Made by a program: the position numbers and the translations under genes
The notes under the pieces: generated by a model
Told to the model about the DNA's origin: nothing
Database searches by the model: none
What the model saw: only the letters and a program-made list of their open reading frames with translations
In this document: positions 36,191 through 45,239 of the stretch, piece after piece
Layout: each line of letters opens with the position of its first letter
How positions within the stretch are numbered: position 1 is the stretch's first letter
DNA from: Pseudoteredinibacter isoporae_A
GTDB lineage: Bacteria; Pseudomonadota; Gammaproteobacteria; Pseudomonadales; Cellvibrionaceae
DNA: 64,000 bases
Direction: 5' to 3'
Assembly (NCBI RefSeq): GCF_040372805.1
Contig: NZ_BAABWJ010000005.1
Location: 1 to 64,000, forward strand

Positions 36191-36592
36191 TAACGATTCG
36201 ACGTACCAAATAAGTCACGGATAATTGATTGCTCAACAGTATAGTCCAGCATCTTTCAGGTATCGAAGCCAACTGGAACGATAGTACCAAGTGATTCTAC
36301 TGACAACTTGCGGGAATAAAAGAAAAAGTGGTGACTAAAAGACGAAACCGCGTATTCGGCTTCAGTCTTTTACTTGTCAGGTCGTAATTTTTACGCCTCA
36401 GGACAGGTTGGTGGCTTTTCTTAAAATGGAGGGCTTCAAAAACACAAACTTAAAACTAACGCAGCCGTAAAAAAGGCCGAGCATTGCTTCCTGTGAGCTC
36501 TGAAGCATGGGCAGCCGGAAACCCTCGACAAACCCGGAAGGCCTGTAAAAACAAGAAGGGCAACGCTCGCCTTGAACATTGCCCATCTGGGT
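36191..36592. other. Intergenic region of 402 bases with hairpins
   Basis: No supported gene. It holds the probable terminator of the DUF1428 gene (next entry) and a separate imperfectly centred inverted repeat TAAAAGAC (36336-36343) / GTCTTTTA (36365-36372), about 150 bases ahead of the diguanylate cyclase start; the latter could be a regulatory site or chance. Confidence 0.45.
36558..36584 (-). terminator. Terminator of the DUF1428 gene
   Basis: GGGCAA (36558-36563) and TTGCCC (36579-36584) form a 6-bp stem; read on the minus strand it is followed by the T-rich TTCTTGTTTTTA. It begins about 8 bases after the gene's stop. Confidence 0.55.
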
Positions 36593-36946
36593 TTACTTTT
36601 CCAGAAGCAAATTAAAGCCGCCATAGATCAGGCGCTTGCCGTCGAATGGCATAGGGTTATCTTCGGGCTGCATACGCGGATCTTCCATCATGGATTGCCA
36701 GCCCGCATCCCTTATCTCTTTCGAAGGCCATATCACCCAGGAGAAAACCACGGCTTCATTTGCCTCAGCCTTCACCGCCATAGGAAATGAGGTAATTTCA
36801 CCGTCAGGCACATCATCACCCCAGGTTTCTACAACGTTAAGCGCGCCGTATTCCTTAAAAAGTTCAGCGGAAATCTCAGCGTGCTCAAGATAGTCGGCTT
36901 TGTTTTGGACTGGAACAGCGGCTACAAAGCCATCAACGTATGACAT
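36593..36946 (-). CDS. DUF1428-family protein
   Basis: 117 residues from the ATG at 36944-36946 (AGAGGA about eight bases upstream); the TTG at 36952 is less likely. The pattern SYVDGFVAAVPVQNKADYLEHA, then VVETWGDDVPDGEITSFPMAV and YGGFNLLL, is characteristic of DUF1428, a ferredoxin-like (dimeric alpha-beta barrel) fold with no known reaction. Monocistronic. Function not predictable. Confidence 0.85.
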   Translation of the reverse strand: MSYVDGFVAAVPVQNKADYLEHAEISAELFKEYGALNVVETWGDDVPDGEITSFPMAVKAEANEAVVFSWVIWPSKEIRDAGWQSMMEDPRMQPEDNPMPFDGKRLIYGGFNLLLEK

Positions 36947-37128
36947 GATCAATTCCTCTTATGCTATGAACTCAAATACTGTCTTTACACAGAACAGCGA
37001 TATCCAGTAAAGCATTGTATGTAAGGATTATGACAATGCTATAAACGCCTTCCGAATTTTAATAACTTGGCGTTTAAATTAGAATACCTAAGTCCTTCTG
37101 TCGACAACTCGCTCACACTCAAAAGAAT

Positions 37129-37365
37129 CTATGCACCTCCTGACAGCTCAACACCCAGAACCCACAAAAACAGCTGAGGAAAGAAACCGGCAAGCACCCC
37201 ACCAACGAGAGCACCGGGAGCCAGCTGCAGAGCCAGAGCGCTCAGTGGCAGTAACTCGATAGAGTCAAAGAAAGTTAAGTAGAGAAGCAACAACAATATT
37301 GCGCCGATAAGCGCACCAATTGGAATGGCTACGACTCTTTCAATGGATTGTCGTATGAATCTCAT
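37129..37365 (-). CDS. Small two-helix membrane protein
   Basis: 78 residues: two transmembrane helices (IPIGALIGAILLLLLYLTFF and LAPGALVGGVLAGFFPQLFLWVL) joined by an acidic loop, with a cytoplasmic basic N-terminus (MRFIRQSIERVV). AAGGT seven bases before the ATG. Resembles small glycine-rich DUF-type inner membrane proteins, but no family is assigned. Standalone. Confidence 0.65.
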   Translation of the reverse strand: MRFIRQSIERVVAIPIGALIGAILLLLLYLTFFDSIELLPLSALALQLAPGALVGGVLAGFFPQLFLWVLGVELSGGA

Positions 37366-37479
37366 AAAAATACCTTGTTAACTTTGTGCAGCCTGGATAA
37401 ACCGCAACGATCACCTTTTTATGCAGGCAATAGTAGATGAACAACCGTCTCTTCCCGCCCGTTCAACAGGCGTTTCACT

Positions 37480-38415
37480 TCACGCTGCTTTTTCAGAATG
37501 ACTTCGCCTAAATTCTCCAGGCCTCATTCCGTATTGTTTCTTAAAGGCCTGACTGAAGGCCGCTTCTGAGCGGTAACCGATGCTCTCGGCCACGTTGATT
37601 AGTGGAATGGTGGTTTCAACCAACAGGCGACTCGCCTTATCCAGGCGAACGAAAATAACGTATTGCAGAGGCGTCATGCTGGTGAGTTCCGTAAAGCAGC
37701 TTGAAAATGATGAGCGTGACATATTCACCAGTTGCCCCAGGTTTTCCACGCTCCATTCGTGGGCCGGGTCTGCATGGATAGCCGCCAAAACCTGATTAAT
37801 ACGCGCATCCACAAAGGCAGAAAGAAAGGGAATCTTTTCTTCGCTGGCATCCAGGGTGGCGCGTATTACCTGAATCAACATGATTTCAGACAGGCGATCA
37901 ATGATCGCATGAGCACCGGGTTCCAGATTGCTGGCTTCATGAGAGATAAAACCGATAGCGCTGTCCAGCCACTGGCTGTTATAGCTTTGATTACCAGGCA
38001 CAAAAAGCGTTTTGGGTAGGTTTTCCAATAAGGGATGTTGACCCAAATCGCTGAACGCAAACTCACCACAAACCAGGCAACAGCCGGGCCCATCGCCGCC
38101 ATAGATCAGGGGCCCATTCCCCACGTAAGACACGTCATTGAGTACATCGTCGAGTGGCCGAATCTCAGTTCCAGTGTTATCCGCAAGTTGATGGGATGCG
38201 CCATGAGGAATCACCACGAGATCACCATTTGAAAGGTGGATCCCCTCTTCCTCACCTTCCACACGCAACCAGCACTGTCCTCGTATGACGACATGAAAGC
38301 GGGCTACCTTATCTTTTGCCGGTACTTCAACGCCCCAAGGAGACGTGAGTTCGGTGCGAAAGTAAAAGCTGCTAGACAGTCGTAGCGTTTTCAGAATATC
38401 GGTGAGTGCATCCAT
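37480..38415 (-). CDS. AraC-family transcriptional regulator with cupin sensor domain
   Basis: 311 residues. The N-terminal cupin (about 20-95: ARFHVVIRGQCWLRVEG ... GDLVVIPHGASHQL) is the Cupin_6 sensor of many AraC proteins; the C-terminal HTH_18 has WSVENLGQLVNMSRSSFSSCFTELTSMTPLQYVIFVRL and INVAESIGYRSEAAFSQAFKKQYGMRPGEF. The gene is divergent from the YHS gene. Three TTTAGTAT direct repeats in the shared intergenic region are its likely target. Confidence 0.9.
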   Translation of the reverse strand: MDALTDILKTLRLSSSFYFRTELTSPWGVEVPAKDKVARFHVVIRGQCWLRVEGEEEGIHLSNGDLVVIPHGASHQLADNTGTEIRPLDDVLNDVSYVGNGPLIYGGDGPGCCLVCGEFAFSDLGQHPLLENLPKTLFVPGNQSYNSQWLDSAIGFISHEASNLEPGAHAIIDRLSEIMLIQVIRATLDASEEKIPFLSAFVDARINQVLAAIHADPAHEWSVENLGQLVNMSRSSFSSCFTELTSMTPLQYVIFVRLDKASRLLVETTIPLINVAESIGYRSEAAFSQAFKKQYGMRPGEFRRSHSEKAA

Positions 38416-38500
38416 CAGTCGTCCAATTGATTGCGTGTTCGTGGAATTGAAAACCTACCACAAGCGCCCACACGAATCACTCGTTCATACAAAGTTTGAG

Positions 38501-38569
38501 ACGATTTAGTATTGAATAGAGACGAAAAAGTATCTTTAGTATGTTTTTATACGATTTAGTATTAAATAA
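38501..38569. promoter_or_regulatory. Triple direct repeat, candidate AraC-type operator
   Basis: TTTAGTAT at 38505-38512, 38535-38542 and 38555-38562. The first and third copies are embedded in a longer near-identical direct repeat (ACGATTTAGTATT(G/A)AATA at 38501 and 38551). Offsets of 30 and 20 bases place the copies on one face of the helix. Direct repeats of this spacing are the usual AraC/XylS binding arrangement, and the regulator gene begins 86 bases away. Confidence 0.65.
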
Positions 38570-38674
38570 GTGGTTTCGATTATTTGGGTTCCGGGTTTTC
38601 TCGCTGATGATGGCGTCCCAGAAAGTTATGGCTTTCTGAGCAGGATTCTAAATCAGCAATTAAGGAAACTTACG

Positions 38675-39127
38675 ATGAACATAAAACAATTCTTCCTGGC
38701 ACTCGTGGCCACCATGCTCTTCTCAGCTGGCGCTGCCGCTGGCCCACATAGCTACAGCACACCAGCCGTGCAAGGCTATGATGTGGTGTCGTACCACACG
38801 GGCAAACGCCCCCTTCGCGGCAATGGTAACTTTGTGGCCACCCATGACGGTGCAACGTACCAGTTTTCCAGCAAGGAGAATCTGGAGACCTTTCAACGTT
38901 CTCCAAATAAGTACGTGCCGGCCTACGGTGGCTACTGTGCCTTCGGCGTATCAGTAGGCAAGAAGTTTATTGGTGACCCAGAGGTATGGCGTATCGTCGA
39001 TGGAACCTTATACCTGAATCTGGATGCTGGTATTCAAGATGCCTGGCTGAAGGACGTTCCTGGCCGCATCAAGACCGCCAATGCCAAATGGAACAGCATT
39101 AAAGATACATCCCCCGCTGCGTTGTAA
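38675..39127 (+). CDS. Secreted YHS-domain protein
   Basis: About 150 residues from the ATG at 38675 (AAGGAA nine bases upstream; the longer frame to 38570 has no RBS). Signal peptide MNIKQFFLALVATMLFSAGAAAG. The mature protein has the YHS-like motif YDVVSYHTGKRPLRGNGNFVATHDGATYQFSSKENLETFQ ... YVPAYGGYCAFGVSVGKKF, matching the family seen in secreted YHS proteins next to regulators and oxidases. YHS domains bind metals through conserved Cys/His. Likely controlled by the divergent AraC regulator. Confidence 0.85.
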   Translation: MNIKQFFLALVATMLFSAGAAAGPHSYSTPAVQGYDVVSYHTGKRPLRGNGNFVATHDGATYQFSSKENLETFQRSPNKYVPAYGGYCAFGVSVGKKFIGDPEVWRIVDGTLYLNLDAGIQDAWLKDVPGRIKTANAKWNSIKDTSPAAL

Positions 39128-39221
39128 TACCACTTAAGATCTGCTGCGCATCTGATCGGCGATTCCTCTGGCACCGTTCAGATGCGCGCGAGTCTCTCTA
39201 CATCATCATAAGGAATATTGT

Positions 39222-39614
39222 ATGAATATCATTGATCACCTCAGCTTAGGTGCACCGTGTATCGATAAAGCCGCTGCGTTTTACGATGGCCTTCTGGAAA
39301 CCTTGAGTATTAATTGTCTGGCCAAAAGCGAAGCCTTTGTAGCGTACGGCCAAGACCGGATTCAGTTTCTTCTGCTCAAACCTGAGAATCAGGAAGCCCC
39401 AAGTACTGGAAACGGCACGCATATTTGTTTTGTCGCACCCTCTCAGGAAGCCGTCAAGCATTTTCATGCCCATGCACTTGCCCATGGTGGCGAATGCGCC
39501 GGAGAACCCGGACCACGAGAAGCCTACCCAATTCCTGATGTGTATACGACGTTTGTGCGCGACCCATTCGGCAATAAACTCGAAGCTATTTTTAACGGCT
39601 TTGATGGTGTTTAA
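39222..39614 (+). CDS. VOC-family (glyoxalase/bleomycin-resistance-like) protein
   Basis: 130 residues with one VOC module: IIDHLSLGAPCIDKAAAFYDGLL and, near the end, YTTFVRDPFGNKLEAIFNG (metal-site E in LEAI). AAGGA before the ATG. Small single-domain VOC proteins act as dimers in isomerase, dioxygenase or sequestering roles; no substrate assigned. It follows the YHS gene by 94 bases and may be in the same AraC-controlled unit. Confidence 0.85.
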   Translation: MNIIDHLSLGAPCIDKAAAFYDGLLETLSINCLAKSEAFVAYGQDRIQFLLLKPENQEAPSTGNGTHICFVAPSQEAVKHFHAHALAHGGECAGEPGPREAYPIPDVYTTFVRDPFGNKLEAIFNGFDGV

Positions 39615-39677
39615 TATGAGCATGCCAACGGAATAATGAACACTCGCTTTTGCTGACATTTAAAAACTCATGCTTAT

Positions 39678-40604
39678 TTAACACGCCACCCCGTTACACT
39701 GATTGCCCAGCAGCTGGGTTGATGTCCCTATGTCTTGAATAGGGTAAACAGATTGATCGGCAAAATAGTTGTTGATGACATCATTATCAACGTTATTCGG
39801 CCCATCGATATACAAGCCGTGGGCGCCTCCGAACACGGCATTTTTTTGGATTGTAATCTCAACCACTTGATTGCTGGTCGCATAACTGTTCAACCAGATG
39901 CCGGTGTGGTTGTTGTAGATCTTATTTTGGTAAACAGTGTGCTTGATCGAATCGCCTGATGAAGAAATGCCAGGCCCGATCAGCACACCGTTGGCATTGC
40001 CAATGACATGATTGTATTTGAAGACATTTTTGAGGCCGCCGTTAAAGACCACTCCGGTTTCATTATTCAAGAGGTAATTGCCGCTCAGAATATTGTAACT
40101 GCCTTTTCGAATCCAAATCCCTTCACTGACAACAGCCGTTACGTCATTGTCAATGACCTCATTGTCATTACTGTCACCATCCAGAATAATACCGTTCAAA
40201 CCACCGATGATATCCAATTGCTGCACAACACTCTGAGACATATCGAGAAAATAGGCACCCTGCTGTGTTCCCCAGATTCGTATATTATTCAGTGAGTGTT
40301 TAACGCCACCGCTGATGACAATGCCAGTATAAAAGTCTTTAACGGTACCCTCACCAATAATGTTCACTTTATTCACACCCGGCATGACGGTAATACCATT
40401 ACCGCTGCCACTACCATCAATGGTGTGACCATTCAGATCCAAAGTCACACCGTCAGCGGCAATCGTTAACCCATTAACCGGGCAATTCAGTAAATCGTCG
40501 TTTAATGTTGTGTTACTGCTGATCACATCACCACAGCTCAACGCCATAACCTGAGCTGTTGAAAAGCATGACATGATCGCCATTATTTTCGCAAAACCTT
40601 GCAT
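39678..40604 (-). CDS. Secreted right-handed parallel beta-helix protein
   Basis: 308 residues. Signal peptide to about 21 (FSTAQVMA-LS), then repeated parallel beta-helix (NosD/PbH1-type) coils rich in N-G and D-N turns: GLTIAADGVTLDLNGHTIDGS, VVQQLDIIGGLNGIILDGDSNDNEVIDND, YHVIGNANGVLIGPG. RBS GGGAGG. Such proteins are often carbohydrate-binding or carbohydrate-active, but no catalytic residues are recognisable here. Possible surface or periplasmic function. Confidence 0.8.
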   Translation of the reverse strand: MQGFAKIMAIMSCFSTAQVMALSCGDVISSNTTLNDDLLNCPVNGLTIAADGVTLDLNGHTIDGSGSGNGITVMPGVNKVNIIGEGTVKDFYTGIVISGGVKHSLNNIRIWGTQQGAYFLDMSQSVVQQLDIIGGLNGIILDGDSNDNEVIDNDVTAVVSEGIWIRKGSYNILSGNYLLNNETGVVFNGGLKNVFKYNHVIGNANGVLIGPGISSSGDSIKHTVYQNKIYNNHTGIWLNSYATSNQVVEITIQKNAVFGGAHGLYIDGPNNVDNDVINNYFADQSVYPIQDIGTSTQLLGNQCNGVAC

Positions 40605-40808
40605 GTTGCACCTCCCTGTTTAACTAAATTGAGTTCTCTGACCAAGAAAACATGGGCAGCGCGCTGTTCACCAAACACAGAGCAGCCTACCGTTTACCAT
40701 TTTGGGGAAAAGCAGGCCTTAGGAACAACCCCCACTTCTAGTAAGACCCGCCTCTGCAAGCGCGTGACAACCCAAGCATGTCGCCTTGCCCGTGAAGACC
40801 AGTCGCAC

Positions 40809-41528
40809 CTATCCAACACGATATTTCTTTCGGGCAAGAATCAAGACACCCCCTAACAACATCAACAAAGGCAGCGGCAACATAGGAACAGCATTCACCG
40901 TCGATGCGGCGGGTGCCGCAGGTGTTGTCCCAGTAACGGCATACACATTCATCATCAAAGCCCCAAATGATTCACTGGGCACGGAACTGCTCAAAATCGA
41001 TGTGCCACTGATACCCGCCAGGCTGGTATCAGCAAGGGTGCTCGTGTAATTCGGGTTTTGCGCCAGCACCGCCACATAGTAACTGCCGGCGGGGAGTACC
41101 GAAGTGATAAAGTGAAACTCGTTTCGATAAATCGTGCGCTGATTCCCTGGAGGCGGTAGCGAGAAATCCGTAACCAGAAAGTTATTGCCCACCGCGGAAA
41201 TCGTTGCTGGAACTCGTTCCAACTCAGCAAACGGCGCGGTAGTCGACCGTACGCTGACAACAAAAGTAAATGGTCCACCCAGGAAGGGATCGGTTGTTGA
41301 GACATTGACGATGCGATTCAATTCTGAATCCAGATTTAATTGAACGCGCTGATACGTGCCCAGGCCGCTGTTTGACGCAGCGGTGGCCGAGTGGTTGGGC
41401 CCGTTCCCGACAATTTGATTGGCAGCCACGTTATCACTGGCGTTAACCAGGATGCCCTGAGCAAAGCCCGACATACTGATGATGAGGGCGGAGGCCCCCA
41501 GAAGGAAAGCGCGAAGACTCTTTTTCAT
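40809..41528 (-). CDS. Secreted protein with CTERM-like sorting tail
   Basis: About 239 residues from the ATG at 41526-41528 (AGGAG six bases upstream; the longer frame to 41588 lacks an RBS). Signal peptide MKKSLRAFLLGASALIISMSGFA. The mature part is beta-rich and unrecognised. The last 30 residues are a proline/leucine motif VPMLPLPLLMLLGGVLILA followed by RKKYRVG, close to the IPTL-CTERM/VPxLP layout of exosortase-type sorted proteins. No exosortase is in the window. Adjacent, same-strand, secreted neighbour is the beta-helix gene. Confidence 0.7.
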   Translation of the reverse strand: MKKSLRAFLLGASALIISMSGFAQGILVNASDNVAANQIVGNGPNHSATAASNSGLGTYQRVQLNLDSELNRIVNVSTTDPFLGGPFTFVVSVRSTTAPFAELERVPATISAVGNNFLVTDFSLPPPGNQRTIYRNEFHFITSVLPAGSYYVAVLAQNPNYTSTLADTSLAGISGTSILSSSVPSESFGALMMNVYAVTGTTPAAPAASTVNAVPMLPLPLLMLLGGVLILARKKYRVG

Positions 41529-41820
41529 TGTTGCTCCTAAACACTGCAGCAAAAGCAAATACATTACAGCCACAGGCAAACCCGCCATAACAGGCGTTTA
41601 ACCGTAGCTATTAAATGATTTGAGAGTCCGGGGCGGAGAGTAGAGGCTGATGTCTTTCAGCTCAATCACTAATACTGGTGTGTTCCAAAGCACGGATGCC
41701 CCCAACTCACCATGACTCCATGCGACAAAAATCAGTTGAGAGTTCCGGGCAATCGGATATAGTTACGCGAAATAGGTAGCTACATTTGATTACACAAGAA
41801 CCAGCGGTACGGAGACAACG

Positions 41821-43797
41821 ATGACTGCAATGGATATGCTGGACGCTTTTATCGGTTTGATCACTGTATTTCTCGTGTTGAGCCTGATTGTTTCGGCGAT
41901 GGTTGAAATACTCGCCATTCAGCTAGGCAAACTTCACGGCAACAATCTGAAAGCCGCGATTACCACCCTAACAGACTCGAAAACCCAACAGCTCATTTAC
42001 GAACACTCACGAGTCAGAGCCCTCTCCCGCCCCGTTAAAAACCCACAGGACCAACCTCGCGGTCCGTCACAGATGAAAGACACAACTTTTGTATTCTGCT
42101 TGCTGGATACTTTGGTGCAAGGGAAATATTCCTATCTGCGAACTCGGCCCATTCAGCTCCATGACGCACTTTTGGCGGTGGGCTTGGATCGACAGACAGA
42201 CGGATGGAAAAAAGAAATCTATGGCCGCTGGCAAGAGTCCGCCATGGATATCGCTCACTTTGAAGCCTCACTGTGCTTATGGTTTGGGGACTGTATCGAT
42301 CGCTCCATTGGCTGGTTCAAGCGCAAACTCAATGTCTATCTTCTCGGGGTGGGCTTTATTGTCGCCTGTGCTGTGAACGCGGATACCCTGCATATCTTTC
42401 AACGCTTAATGGCCGACCCTCATGCCCGGCAGGCCCATATTGAAATTGCCGAAGATATCGCCAAACGGCCGGAGATTATTCAATCTTGTGTTCAGCAACT
42501 CAATGCTGAAACCCCGGACAATAACGTTCAAGACATCGATAACTGTGAGAAAAAAATCAAATCTTTGGTTATTGACCTCGGCCCTGTCGTGGGCTGGGAC
42601 AGTGAGGATTTCAGAGGAAAAAGCGCGTTGGAAACGGTTCTTTTTCTCCTATTAAAAGTCCCTGGCTTTGTTCTCACCGCTTTTGCCACGTCCTTGGGCG
42701 CGCCGTTCTGGTTTGATCTACTCAAAAAGTTGCTGGGCGCCAGAAGACGCTTGCGCGGCGATAACGGTTCACACAGCAACCGCAACGATTCGAATGCCGC
42801 ACTGCCACCTCCAGGCCAAGGCGCCCCAGCCAAGCCGGAGAACGCAGACGCGGTAACCATCAATCAGCGGCTTCGGAGACTGCCAATCCCAGCCGATAGA
42901 GACGTCGATTTCAGTGATTTTTCCAGTTTTAATGCCAGTAAAACGGGTTACAGCCCAGTCAACCTTGTCTGGGCCGCCAAGCTCAGTGAGCTCTCCTATA
43001 AAGAGGGAGATGTCTGTCGGGAAGTAGCAAAAAACTGGGGCTTGAATGCCGATTTGCTGGAGCACCGAGCTACTGATACACAGTGTCTTGTCGCCGAGAG
43101 CGCCGAACAAGGTCTTGTTGCCTTTGCGTTTAGAGGAACGGAGCAAAAGCTGCAGGATATGTTGACGGATGCGAAGTTTCTCCAAACCGAAGCGAGCTGG
43201 ATGCCGGACAGTGAAACCGAAGCAGACGATCAGCAATTCCGAATACATCGAGGCTTTGCTGAATCCATTGACGCAATTTGGCCTCAGCTCTCAGAGCGAC
43301 TTGAGTCTTATGTGTCTCAGAAATACACCATTGTCTTTTGCGGACATAGCCTGGGTGGTGCCCTGGCCGTGCTAGCGAGCCACCGGCTGCTTACGGAATA
43401 CTCAAACACACATTCTTCGCCCTCACCAATCATCAATGGCTTATACACCTTCGGACAACCCCGAGTGGGGAATGAGCGATTTATGGAAGATCTAGAACGA
43501 AAACTCTATGGCCGATACATACGCTCGGTAAACAACCGTGATGTTGTCGCGATGGTGCCACCACCACACTTACCAGGCGAACACAAGCTTAGCTATGTTC
43601 ATGCGGGCCAGGAAATTTACTTTAATGATAACGGCGAAGCGGTTCTCTACGCCTCGGCCTCATATAAAACCATGGATCGACTGAGCGTAAATCACACAGC
43701 GTCAACAGAGAAACTGAAGGAACTCGGTTCAGATCATCGTATGAGTGATTATTTACAGCTCTATGGTCGCTACTTTTCCTTCAGCATTGAGCTGTAA
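41821..43797 (+). CDS. Membrane-anchored class 3 (Lipase_3) lipase
   Basis: 658 residues. Three membrane segments in the N-terminal half: residues 8-32, about 167-188 and about 275-300, then a proline/charge-rich linker (near 330-345, SHSNRNDSNAALPPPGQGAPAKP) and a Lipase_3 domain from about 380. The nucleophile elbow is GHSLGGALA, the Asp lies in NNRDVVAMVP, and His in SYVHAGQE or the following DHRMSDYL. Lipase_3 enzymes cleave triacylglycerol or other esters. The long multi-helix N-terminus without an obvious signal peptide means the lipase domain's side of the membrane cannot be told. CGGAGACA before the ATG. Standalone, no obvious partner. Confidence 0.85.
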   Translation: MTAMDMLDAFIGLITVFLVLSLIVSAMVEILAIQLGKLHGNNLKAAITTLTDSKTQQLIYEHSRVRALSRPVKNPQDQPRGPSQMKDTTFVFCLLDTLVQGKYSYLRTRPIQLHDALLAVGLDRQTDGWKKEIYGRWQESAMDIAHFEASLCLWFGDCIDRSIGWFKRKLNVYLLGVGFIVACAVNADTLHIFQRLMADPHARQAHIEIAEDIAKRPEIIQSCVQQLNAETPDNNVQDIDNCEKKIKSLVIDLGPVVGWDSEDFRGKSALETVLFLLLKVPGFVLTAFATSLGAPFWFDLLKKLLGARRRLRGDNGSHSNRNDSNAALPPPGQGAPAKPENADAVTINQRLRRLPIPADRDVDFSDFSSFNASKTGYSPVNLVWAAKLSELSYKEGDVCREVAKNWGLNADLLEHRATDTQCLVAESAEQGLVAFAFRGTEQKLQDMLTDAKFLQTEASWMPDSETEADDQQFRIHRGFAESIDAIWPQLSERLESYVSQKYTIVFCGHSLGGALAVLASHRLLTEYSNTHSSPSPIINGLYTFGQPRVGNERFMEDLERKLYGRYIRSVNNRDVVAMVPPPHLPGEHKLSYVHAGQEIYFNDNGEAVLYASASYKTMDRLSVNHTASTEKLKELGSDHRMSDYLQLYGRYFSFSIEL

Positions 43798-43804
43798 AAC
43801 AATG

Positions 43805-43829
43805 GCAGCCCCTACTCTTCCGGGGCTGC
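43805..43829 (+). terminator. Hairpin after the lipase gene
   Basis: GCAGCCCC (43805-43812) and GGGGCTGC (43822-43829) give a GC-rich 8-bp stem with a 9-base loop, seven bases past the stop codon. No T-run follows, so an intrinsic terminator is uncertain. Confidence 0.4.
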
Positions 43830-43973
43830 GCCCGTCATAGGCCCTCTTAACATACTGTCTTAACGCCTTGTCCCAAACGATTCTGTGCTCTATTCGAACG
43901 CCCAGCTCCCCGCTGAAATTGATCTGAACACCCAACCCTTGCGTATAAACACAAACGAAGACAATACGAGACC

Positions 43974-44498
43974 ATGATGTCCGCTTCGCATAACCCAGCG
44001 TTCTTGCTCATTAACTTTGCCGGATTTCAATTGAGCTGGTGGACGTTAGTGGTCTTCGGCGACAGCGCCATCCCTCTGGCTTTGACCCTCCTGGCCTTGC
44101 ACTTCGCTGTTGTCCCGAATAAACCGCTGGAATTTCGTATTGTTGCAGGCACAGCCTTGACCGGCATTGCCATCGACGGCTTGCTAAGCTTGTCCTCAGT
44201 TTGGGTATTTCCTGAAACTGTCCTGCCCCTTTGGCTGGCTGTGTTGTGGTTGTGCTTCTCTGCAACATTACGCCATAGCCTGAGACCCCTTTGGCAATAT
44301 CCTCGCGTTCTGCCCATGCTGGGGGCAGTAGGCGGTTCAAGCAGCTACCTGGCTGCCCACGCCCTGGGAGCCGTGTCTCTTGGGTTCAATCTGCTGAGTA
44401 CAACCTTATTGTGTGTATTTCTCTGGTTTCTCATTTTCCCGCTGGGCATCAAATACTGCCAATATTGTGAACGAGACTCAGGAACCCATGATCACTAA
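43974..44498 (+). CDS. DUF2878 membrane protein
   Basis: 174 residues with six hydrophobic segments; the motifs INFAGFQLSWWTLVVFGD, GIAIDGLLSLSSVWVFPE and LGAVGGSSSYLAAHALGAVSLGF match DUF2878 inner membrane proteins. Members are commonly encoded with chalcone-isomerase-like, DUF3833 and cyclopropane-fatty-acid synthase genes in gammaproteobacteria (recall, not checked); only the chalcone-like partner is present here. ATG at 43974. Confidence 0.8.
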   Translation: MMSASHNPAFLLINFAGFQLSWWTLVVFGDSAIPLALTLLALHFAVVPNKPLEFRIVAGTALTGIAIDGLLSLSSVWVFPETVLPLWLAVLWLCFSATLRHSLRPLWQYPRVLPMLGAVGGSSSYLAAHALGAVSLGFNLLSTTLLCVFLWFLIFPLGIKYCQYCERDSGTHDH

Positions 44499-44982
44499 AA
44501 TATTACTGCTGTTGCTTCTTAGCTGCCCGTTTCTTTCAAACGCCGAAGCCGCGCTTCAGGCTGTGGGCAAAACCCGTTTTTCGGTTCTCTGGTTTGATAT
44601 CTACGACGCGACATTATTTAGCGAAGACGGGAGGCATCAGAGCAACCAGGCGCCCCTGAAGCTTAGTCTTGATTATCGACGGGATATTTTGGCCAAGCAT
44701 TTGTTGGAGGAAACTCGAAAACAGTGGAAGACGGTTCCCGGCATCAACGAGCAAAGACGTCAATTTTGGCTCAAAGAACTGGAAAAAATCTGGCCGGACA
44801 TATCTGAAGGAGATCGATTGAGTTTTATTTTACACACGGACGATCGGGGTGAGTTTCTATTGTTCGAACAGTCCTTGGGAATTATAGAATCCCCTGGCTT
44901 TGCACGAGCGTTTATCAACATCTGGATTGGCCCGAACAGCCAGTACCCCCGTCAAGCTAAAAAGCTGATTGGGGAATCGTAG
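44488..44982 (+). CDS. Chalcone-isomerase-like secreted protein
   Basis: About 164 residues from the ATG at 44488, which overlaps the DUF2878 stop; the longer frame back to 44413 lies inside the DUF2878 gene. Signal peptide ITKILLLLLLSCPFLSNAEAA. The mature domain (VGKTRFSVLWFDIYDATLFSEDG ... LKLSLDYRRDILAKHLLEETRKQW) is the Chalcone_3/chalcone-isomerase-like fold; such bacterial proteins bind fatty acids or lipids in the periplasm and lack the plant isomerase chemistry. Translationally coupled to DUF2878, so probably one function. Confidence 0.8.
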   Translation: MITKILLLLLLSCPFLSNAEAALQAVGKTRFSVLWFDIYDATLFSEDGRHQSNQAPLKLSLDYRRDILAKHLLEETRKQWKTVPGINEQRRQFWLKELEKIWPDISEGDRLSFILHTDDRGEFLLFEQSLGIIESPGFARAFINIWIGPNSQYPRQAKKLIGES

Positions 44983-45239
44983 AAGTAGGCCGCTCAAGTT
45001 TAATCAAGCATTGATTAGCCCAAGCAGAAAAATGCCTTTCAAAAACACTAAAAATTAACGACCAGGGACACCCATCGCTCATTCATGTCCCGTTAAGAAA
45101 AACCCCAATAACCCTACAAAACTGTATTCAATTTACATTAAGTTTGCTCGCTTATCATGGATTACAAGGTCAACGTTTCGAATCCTTTAACAACATCCGG
45201 GTTTGGGCATTCTTAGCCGTATCTATGAGGAGTAAGTGT

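Noticed and set aside
36398..36586. 62-codon minus-strand frame downstream of DUF1428
   Set aside because: It overlaps the likely terminator hairpin and has no RBS or family pattern.
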